DNA of 5,883 nt from Methanosphaera sp. rholeuAM130 (GTDB lineage: Archaea; Methanobacteriota; Methanobacteria; Methanobacteriales; Methanobacteriaceae): the NCBI GenBank assembly GCA_003266065.1, contig MUZY01000149.1:12059-17941 (forward strand). Direction: 5' to 3'. Position 1 is the stretch's first letter. Each line of letters opens with the position of its first letter. Made by a program: the position numbers and the translations under genes. Shown in pieces: positions 1 to 4,065 of the stretch. The notes below the pieces were generated by a model. That model worked only from the letters and a program-made list of their open reading frames with translations. It made no database searches and was not told the DNA's origin.

Positions 1-308
1 AGTTCTTCGGCTATTTTTTCCTCTGTCTTGAATACGTTGTTGACCGATACCCTTTTTATTATGGCGGGAACATAACTGAATATTGAGTATAGCTTTTCAC
101 GCCAGAAGCTTTTTTTTACCTCATATATCTTTATACTGCTTGCTACTTCCTCCAATGGGAGATAATCTTCATTTGCAGTTTCAGGTATGTATACGTCCAC
201 TGTGTGTCCATTGTTTGTCAAGTATTGAATATATGTGTATAAGGATCTTTTTGCTCCCCCGGATGGCAGATTATGAAATACTGCAATCTTATATTTTTTA
301 TCGTTCAT
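1..308 (-). CDS. Family 4 glycosyltransferase, N-terminal fragment (runs off left edge)
   Basis: This is the first 102 codons of a leftward gene whose remainder lies outside the window. The protein opens with a short beta strand and a glycine-rich turn, KIAVFHNLPSGGAKRSLY at about residues 7-24, followed by a helix and a second strand (HTVDVYI). This is the usual start of the GT-B fold glycosyltransferases of family GT4, which transfer a sugar from a nucleotide-sugar donor, normally in the cytoplasm or at the inner membrane face. The SGGAKR loop is the typical acceptor-domain glycine motif; the donor-binding EX7E motif would lie outside the window, so donor and acceptor cannot be guessed. The ATG at 308 is chosen because a strong GGAGGT site lies 10 bases upstream and an in-frame stop lies just before it. 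It follows the GT2 gene on the same strand after a 118-bp gap, so it may belong to that operon or have its own promoter. Confidence 0.85.
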   Translation of the reverse strand, partial: MNDKKYKIAVFHNLPSGGAKRSLYTYIQYLTNNGHTVDVYIPETANEDYLPLEEVASSIKIYEVKKSFWREKLYSIFSYVPAIIKRVSVNNVFKTEEKIAEE

Positions 309-318
309 GGAATTAGTG

Positions 319-324
319 ACCTCC
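319..324 (-). promoter_or_regulatory. Ribosome binding site GGAGGT of the partial GT4 gene
   Basis: Read on the minus strand, GGAGGT stands 10 bases before the ATG at 308. It is a full match to the anti-Shine-Dalgarno core and fixes the start of this gene. The rest of the 309-426 gap holds no open frame of note. A TATA-like CATATATG at 343-350 (minus strand) is too close to the ribosome binding site for a comfortable promoter, so a separate promoter is not clear. Confidence 0.75.
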
Positions 325-426
325 CTACTATTGTTTTATTTTCATATATGGTTAAGATGCATCAACTGCTACTGATTTTATTTGCTACCCGTTAACTTAA
401 AAGATGTTCAAATATTTTTTTATCGA

Positions 427-1362
427 TTAGGCCTTCAATCCAGTGATTAATCCCCTGATTAATGTCTTTGAATATTCACTGTCCTTTATGAAATTTGCAA
501 AGGCTTCTTTGAGTACATACAGCATTATGTAAATTCTGAATTTATCGTACATTTTTTCATCACAAAACTTCTTCATGAACAATATCCTGTTGGCCGTATG
601 ATAGTATATCCGAGAGAGTGATTTTATCGATGAACCTTCCTTATGATATATGCATCCGTAGTCAGATACTTTTAAATCATAGCCTTTTTTACGTGCTACG
701 GTAGACCAGTCGACATCTTCCCAGTACATGAAATACTCCGTGCTTATCGGTCCGACTTCCCTGAGGATATCGATTGGCATAAAGATGCATGAACCCGTTA
801 TATAATCATAGCTATCATATTGATCTTTTTGTCTTATAGCCATGCATTCCCCGTGATCCCAGTCGATTATTCCACCGCCTACAGTTTGAACGCTACGTCT
901 TTGATCATAGTAGTAATGAGTAGCACCTACAAAGGCCGTGTTATCATCTTCATTATATTTATCAAACAGGCCGTCTATGAAATCACTGGATACGATTGTA
1001 TCATTATTAAGCAGTAGAACATAATCACATACGTCATTTTTAATCAAATAATCCAATGCAACATTATTTCCTCCGGCAAAACCGGCATTGACGTTGTTCA
1101 ATATGAACAAGAGGTTAACGTTGCCCCCATAATCATTCAATTGCCTGCTTGTTATGGTTTCATAGCTATAATAATCCTGATTTTTCAAGTAATCCTTTAT
1201 GTACTCGACGGATTCGCTTTCGGAATTATTATCAACCAGATAAATGTTAAAATCCGTGTAATTAAGATTTTTCAATGAATCCAAACATTCAACGGTATCT
1301 TCATGACCATTCCAATTTAAAAGAACAATAGATAGCTTTGATTTAATAATAATCCCCTTCAA
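427..1362 (-). CDS. Family 2 glycosyltransferase (rhamnosyltransferase-like, GT-A fold)
   Basis: A 311-residue GT2 enzyme that probably adds a sugar to a growing surface polysaccharide or glycolipid from a nucleotide-sugar on the cytoplasmic side. Visible motifs in order: SIVLLNWNG (11-19), the nucleotide-binding VDNNS (43-47), NVNAGFAGGNN (90-100), the metal-binding region LLLNNDT (116-122, with NND in place of DXD), and FMYWEDVDWS (211-220), where the ED pair is the usual site of the catalytic base. This layout matches the WbbL/rhamnosyltransferase-like group (COG1216), whose members are about 300 residues, so it looks complete. There is no membrane span. The start is unusual: a TTG that follows the TGA of the upstream small gene directly and in the same frame, with no good ribosome binding site. 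The leader of 11 residues before SIVLLNWNG is normal for the family, and no ATG lies before the motif. An ATT start at residues 4-6, just after AAGGGG, is the alternative. The sugar specificity is unknown. Confidence 0.92.
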   Translation of the reverse strand: MKGIIIKSKLSIVLLNWNGHEDTVECLDSLKNLNYTDFNIYLVDNNSESESVEYIKDYLKNQDYYSYETITSRQLNDYGGNVNLLFILNNVNAGFAGGNNVALDYLIKNDVCDYVLLLNNDTIVSSDFIDGLFDKYNEDDNTAFVGATHYYYDQRRSVQTVGGGIIDWDHGECMAIRQKDQYDSYDYITGSCIFMPIDILREVGPISTEYFMYWEDVDWSTVARKKGYDLKVSDYGCIYHKEGSSIKSLSRIYYHTANRILFMKKFCDEKMYDKFRIYIMLYVLKEAFANFIKDSEYSKTLIRGLITGLKA

Positions 1363-1572
1363 TCAGTCAATTTCATCAATATTATCCTTAATTTCAATAT
1401 CAACATATTCCGCGTCATCACCTGAAGGTTTATATGTGATATCCCGAGTTCTATTCTTCAACTCTTCCAGTGAACCGTTGTCATTAAGAGTTTTGATTGA
1501 ATAACCCAGTGCTATTCCGCCTAAAAAGAGCAGAATACCCCTTATTACTTTAGCTACAGTACTGTTTGACAT
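1363..1572 (-). CDS. Small single-span membrane protein of unknown function
   Basis: A 69-residue protein that I do not recognise as a named family. Near the N-terminus is one hydrophobic stretch, about residues 9-26 (VIRGILLFLGGIALGYSI), containing a GG pair, with Lys and Arg just before it and Lys after it. The remaining roughly 40 residues are hydrophilic and become strongly acidic at the end (DDAEYVDIEIKDNIDEID). It therefore looks like a membrane-anchored small protein with a soluble acidic tail. The frame opens with GTG at 1581, but the ATG at 1572 is preferred because GGGTGA stands five bases before it and would overlap the GTG. The gene is first in the leftward unit and its TGA abuts the TTG of the GT2 gene in the same frame, so translation of the two is probably coupled. 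A role as a membrane tether or partner of that transferase is inference from position only. Confidence 0.72.
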   Translation of the reverse strand: MSNSTVAKVIRGILLFLGGIALGYSIKTLNDNGSLEELKNRTRDITYKPSGDDAEYVDIEIKDNIDEID

Positions 1573-1577
1573 ATTTT

Positions 1578-1583
1578 TCACCC
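1578..1583 (-). promoter_or_regulatory. Ribosome binding site GGGTGA deciding the small membrane protein start
   Basis: On the minus strand the order is GGGTGA, AAAAT, ATG. The GGTGA core pairs with the 3' end of archaeal 16S rRNA at a five-base spacing from the ATG at 1572. The upstream in-frame GTG at 1581 lies inside this site, so it is unlikely to be the real start. Confidence 0.65.
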
Positions 1584-1599
1584 ATTAAATACATTTAAT

Positions 1600-1672
1600 T
1601 TTTAAACTATAATAAAAAAATATTTGACTTATTTAACAATTAATTATTATATATGGAGATTAAAATATATTA
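1600..1672. promoter_or_regulatory. Divergent AT-rich promoter region of the two glycosyltransferase units
   Basis: The 128 bp between the two divergent first genes are almost pure A/T. For the rightward unit, TTATATAT at 1647-1654 would place a start of transcription near 1676, leaving a leader of about 25 bases that includes the ribosome binding site. For the leftward unit, TTTATTATA read on the minus strand at 1608-1616 would place transcription start near 1587, just before GGGTGA; the minus-strand reading of 1645-1655 (ATATATAATAA) is an alternative. All boxes are by eye, and in such AT-rich DNA chance matches are common. Confidence 0.4.
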
Positions 1673-1689
1673 ATCAATGTAAAAATTTT

Positions 1690-1694
1690 GAGGA
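1690..1694 (+). promoter_or_regulatory. Ribosome binding site GAGGA deciding the start at 1701
   Basis: GAGGA lies six bases before the ATG at 1701 but directly against the in-frame ATG at 1695, which would leave no usable spacing. The second ATG is therefore the better start. Confidence 0.6.
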
Positions 1695-1700
1695 ATGGCC

Positions 1701-2030
1701 ATGAACATCAATGACAAGTATCATTATAGATTTGAAGACCTTAAGGAAAACAAGGGAATAAAGCAGGTAGAAATAATATTACACGATGACGATGAGATGA
1801 CAATTGAATATAGTGGTAAAAACGGGTTCAACACTGAAGGATTTGACTATCCCCTTTTCAACAGGAAAGAAAAGGATGAAGAAACATCATGGTTTTTATA
1901 CCGTGTAGAGGAAATTATAGATACTGAATTTGAAGTATTGGACAAGCTGAGAGACCCTATTGAAGCCGATGAAAAACAAATGACCCACCTCATCAAAAAA
2001 CAGGTCGAAATATACTGCTATAAAGAGTAA
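1701..2030 (+). CDS. Acidic soluble protein of unknown function, partner of downstream GT4
   Basis: A 109-residue protein that I do not recognise. It has no signal peptide, membrane span or cysteine pair forming a metal site; it is rich in Asp, Glu and Lys. The pattern suggests a small alpha/beta domain: a likely strand pair around QVEIILHDDDEMTIEYSG (about 22-39), a helix around SWFLYRVEEIIDTEFEVLDKL (about 63-83), and a C-terminal helix or strand ending in KQVEIYCYKE. The ATG at 1701 is chosen over the one at 1695 because of ribosome binding site spacing. It leads the rightward unit, and its TAA is followed at once by GGAG and then the ATG of the GT4 gene after a 10-base gap, so the two are almost surely cotranscribed. 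A role linked to that transferase is inference from context; no function is assigned. Coding status is supported by the tight operon spacing, a sensible start site and codon use like its neighbours. Confidence 0.78.
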   Translation: MNINDKYHYRFEDLKENKGIKQVEIILHDDDEMTIEYSGKNGFNTEGFDYPLFNRKEKDEETSWFLYRVEEIIDTEFEVLDKLRDPIEADEKQMTHLIKKQVEIYCYKE

Positions 2031-2034
2031 GGAG
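2031..2034 (+). promoter_or_regulatory. Ribosome binding site GGAG of the complete GT4 gene
   Basis: GGAG begins on the base after the TAA of the preceding gene and sits six bases before the ATG at 2041. Stop codon, ribosome binding site and start fit into 14 bases, which supports one transcript and possibly translational coupling. Confidence 0.75.
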
Positions 2035-2040
2035 CTTCAG

Positions 2041-3135
2041 ATGAAAAACTACACGTGCATATTTCCGGGGCTGTATAACTACAATCTAACAAAGGACGTG
2101 GGCATGATTCCATATACGTTATCTGATAGATATGACTCCCATATAGTTACATACGACAATGACGAATACTTTTATCTGGATAACGAGTTGAAATCAGATA
2201 ACTTCAAACTCGAATACCTAGACAATACGAATGATGTAAAAAGGGATGTTACACGATATTTGAAAGAGAATTCAAAAGATATCGACGTCCTTCAGTTATA
2301 TCATCTGAAGTATAACCTACTGGCACATTACATCAGTGCATACAAGCTTGGAAATAAAAGGGGCAAAATATACCTGAAACTTGATGCCAATAACGAGATT
2401 ATCGATTTTCTCGTTAAAAGAAAGGGATTTCTGCCGTCACTTAGAAGGTTATATGCAAAAATACTATTCGGCAAGATAGACCTGATTAGTATTGAAACAA
2501 AAAGAAACTATAATCTGCTGAAGGACTTTATAAATGAGGATAAATTGCTTTATATCCCAAACGGCATAACAAAATCAGGCGTCAGTCTGGACAACAAGGA
2601 AAAAAGAGTACTCTACGTCGGATACGTAGAAAAGAAAAACAAGTCCATAGATCTGCTTATAAATGCATTCGTTAAGTCCGACACCATCGATTGGAAGCTG
2701 ATACTGATAGGCAAAGTGGAAGACGATATGAAAGAGTTTTTAAATACCCTGTTTGATGAAAACCCCGAATATAAGGATAAGATCATATTAAAAGGATACG
2801 TATCGGACAGGGAAGTTCTGGCAAACGAATATGCCAAAAGCAGCATTTACTGCTGCACGTCAAACTCGGAAAGCTTCGGAATATCAACGCTTGAGGCGGC
2901 ATATTTCTCCAATTACATCATTTCAACGGATGTTGGAGCATCCCCCGACATCATAGACGAAACGGGTTATGGACAAATAGTCAATCATGACGAAGTATCC
3001 CTTATAGAAGCCCTTGAAAGTACTATTCAAAACTGGGAGAATATTGCTGAAAATCCATATGATATTCAAAAAATAGTTTATGATAACTTCAATTGGGAAT
3101 TTATATGTGAAAAAATAGCAGAAAGAATAGGCTGA
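2041..3135 (+). CDS. Family 4 glycosyltransferase (GT-B fold)
   Basis: A complete 364-residue retaining glycosyltransferase of the GT4 type, acting in the cytoplasm or at the inner membrane face on a nucleotide-sugar donor. The N-terminal acceptor domain starts with a strand (YTCIFPGLYNY, 4-14) and a KDVG loop at 18-21 that resembles the KXGG loop of glycogen-synthase-like enzymes. The linker to the donor domain carries LLYIPNGI (169-176), a hallmark of the family. The donor domain shows RVLYVGYVEKKNKSIDLLINAF (189-210), where the conserved lysines contact donor phosphates, then WKLILIGK (218-225). The EX7E motif is Glu277 and Glu285 in SESFGISTLEA, followed by ISTDVGASPDII (294-305). Length is normal. 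It follows the 109-residue gene by 10 bases with its own GGAG site. Its TGA directly abuts the stop codon of the opposing cbiL. Donor and acceptor are unknown; the neighbours suggest synthesis of a surface glycan. Confidence 0.93.
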   Translation: MKNYTCIFPGLYNYNLTKDVGMIPYTLSDRYDSHIVTYDNDEYFYLDNELKSDNFKLEYLDNTNDVKRDVTRYLKENSKDIDVLQLYHLKYNLLAHYISAYKLGNKRGKIYLKLDANNEIIDFLVKRKGFLPSLRRLYAKILFGKIDLISIETKRNYNLLKDFINEDKLLYIPNGITKSGVSLDNKEKRVLYVGYVEKKNKSIDLLINAFVKSDTIDWKLILIGKVEDDMKEFLNTLFDENPEYKDKIILKGYVSDREVLANEYAKSSIYCCTSNSESFGISTLEAAYFSNYIISTDVGASPDIIDETGYGQIVNHDEVSLIEALESTIQNWENIAENPYDIQKIVYDNFNWEFICEKIAERIG

Positions 3136-3834
3136 CTATTCCTTCTTAAACTTTATTATGCTGGTGGAGAAATACTTCTTATTGTCTACGAATCCGTGGA
3201 CGATATTCTCATCCTTCATCGTACAGTTTTGTACGGATACTATTTCTTTTTCTCTAGGATCATTATTTATGCATTCCTCCAGTACGTCCAAGTGTCTTGA
3301 GGTTTTCATAGCAACAACCGTATCCACGTATGGCAGTATTTTTGGAAGCCTATCGTCAACCTGCGGTACCACTACCATAATGTCGTCCTGTTCCGTCAGT
3401 TGAATACCTGCGGTTGTACTGCAAGCCGTCATTGCCGCAATTCCAGGCACCAATACGACTTCAACTCCCATCTTCTGTAACCTTTTAGACACGTAGCTGA
3501 AGGTGGAGAATATTGTAGGATCGCCCAACGTTACGAATACTGCATCCAAGCCCTTAGACAATTTTTCAAATAGCATCTGTGCAGCTTCATCCCATGACTT
3601 ATCCAATTCCTTCTTGTCTTCGGTCATTGGAAATAGCGGCTGAAGTATTTCGCATTCCTGTTCTCTTTCATCTATTATCCCCTGAACGATATTCAATGCC
3701 ACGCTAGGCTTACCGTTTCGTGATTTAGGTGCGAATATAATGTCTGTTTCCTTAATGATTCTTGCCGCCTTTATCGTTACTAACTCCGGATCTCCTGGAC
3801 CTACACCGACTCCGTATAATTTTCCTATTGCCAT
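3136..3834 (-). CDS. cbiL: Cobalt-factor II C20-methyltransferase (CbiL)
   Basis: CbiL moves a methyl group from S-adenosylmethionine to C20 of the corrinoid precursor cobalt-factor II, an early step of the anaerobic cobamide route that methanogens use to make the cofactor of their corrinoid methyltransferases. The 232-residue protein has the class III tetrapyrrole methylase pattern: LYGVGVGPGDPELVTIKAAR at 6-25 with the GPGD loop at 12-15, ADIIFAPK-like KETDIIFAPK near 28-37, the SAM-binding LGDPTIFSTF at 103-112, and VPGIAAMTACS at 129-139. GVGPGDPELVT with the IFAPK segment points to CbiL/CobI rather than CbiF or CbiH. Length fits the family (about 230-240). The ATG at 3834 is preferred to the one at 3843, because AGGATGA five bases upstream is then the ribosome binding site and the upstream ATG lies inside it. 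CobI (precorrin-2, aerobic route) is the sequence-similar alternative, less likely in a strict anaerobe. No other cob genes are adjacent. Confidence 0.92.
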   Translation of the reverse strand: MAIGKLYGVGVGPGDPELVTIKAARIIKETDIIFAPKSRNGKPSVALNIVQGIIDEREQECEILQPLFPMTEDKKELDKSWDEAAQMLFEKLSKGLDAVFVTLGDPTIFSTFSYVSKRLQKMGVEVVLVPGIAAMTACSTTAGIQLTEQDDIMVVVPQVDDRLPKILPYVDTVVAMKTSRHLDVLEECINNDPREKEIVSVQNCTMKDENIVHGFVDNKKYFSTSIIKFKKE

Positions 3835-3839
3835 ATTTT

Positions 3840-3846
3840 TCATCCT
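3840..3846 (-). promoter_or_regulatory. Ribosome binding site AGGATGA deciding the cbiL start
   Basis: On the minus strand the order is AGGATGA, AAAAT, ATG, the same spacing and the same ten-base run GAAAAATATG as at the small membrane protein gene. It makes the ATG at 3834 the likely start. The upstream in-frame ATG at 3843 would have AAAAGG directly against it with no spacing. Confidence 0.6.
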
Positions 3847-3897
3847 TTTACAATTTTTTTAATTAAAAAAATAACATAATAAGTAAAGTAAAGTTTA

Positions 3898-3907
3898 TTA
3901 TATATTT
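3898..3907 (-). promoter_or_regulatory. Candidate TATA box of cbiL
   Basis: Read on the minus strand, AAATATATAA lies about 25 bases before a possible transcription start near 3876, giving a leader of roughly 40 bases before the ATG at 3834. Placed by eye in very AT-rich DNA. A run of three near-copies of AAGTA (3881-3895) falls between this box and the predicted start. Confidence 0.35.
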
Positions 3908-3916
3908 AATGTACTT

Positions 3917-3933
3917 TTATACTATTAGTATAA
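3917..3933. repeat. 17-bp perfect palindrome, candidate operator
   Basis: TTATACTA and TAGTATAA are exact inverted copies of eight bases on either side of one central T. The site is in the divergent region between cbiL and the helicase, about 10 bp upstream of the candidate cbiL TATA box and 132 bp before the helicase start. The size and near-zero spacer suit a dimeric winged-helix or helix-turn-helix regulator. It is too A/T-rich and the arms too tightly joined for an RNA hairpin. The regulator is unknown. Confidence 0.45.
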
Positions 3934-4032
3934 TGATACCCCTATATATAATTTTTAAAGTTAATAATAAAGAGTCGTGAATTAGATGTAAAACTATGTT
4001 TAATAAGGATAATAAATCGACCAAATCAAAAG

Positions 4033-4041
4033 CATAAAAAA
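4033..4041 (+). promoter_or_regulatory. Candidate TATA box of the helicase gene (near-leaderless)
   Basis: CATAAAAAA, preceded by the purine-rich CAAAAG, is centred about 29 bases before the ATG at 4066, so transcription would start at or within a few bases of the start codon. This fits the absence of any Shine-Dalgarno sequence there. An alternative box, CTATATATAA at 3942-3951, would give a leader of about 95 bases. Between the two no credible gene is seen. Confidence 0.35.
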
Positions 4042-4065
4042 TGATGAAGAACATATATTATAGTT

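Noticed and set aside
83..316. Plus-strand open frame of 77 codons
   Set aside because: It is antisense to the GT4 N-terminal fragment, whose SGGAKR motif, ribosome binding site and codon use show the minus strand is coding.
309..426. Terminator or separate promoter between the GT2 and partial GT4 genes
   Set aside because: No T run on the transcribed strand and no well-spaced TATA box; the gap is simply AT-rich apart from the ribosome binding site.
820..1017. Plus-strand open frame of 65 codons inside the GT2 gene
   Set aside because: It lies opposite the conserved NND and adjoining GT2 region; no ribosome binding site and unnatural composition.
1360..1365. TGA as selenocysteine or another recoded amino acid
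   Set aside because: Archaeal selenocysteine is established mainly for Methanococcales and Methanopyrus, no SECIS-like hairpin is evident, and another gene here (2041-3135) ends with TGA as a normal stop.
2613..2846. Minus-strand open frame inside the complete GT4 gene
   Set aside because: Shadow of the donor-binding domain of the rightward GT4 gene.
3158..3403. Plus-strand open frame opposite cbiL
   Set aside because: Ser- and Thr-rich shadow of the cbiL coding strand with no initiation site.
3844..4065. Cobalamin riboswitch or structured RNA before cbiL
   Set aside because: The region is almost entirely A/T with no G/C-rich stems or B12-box-like sequence, so no structured RNA is supported.
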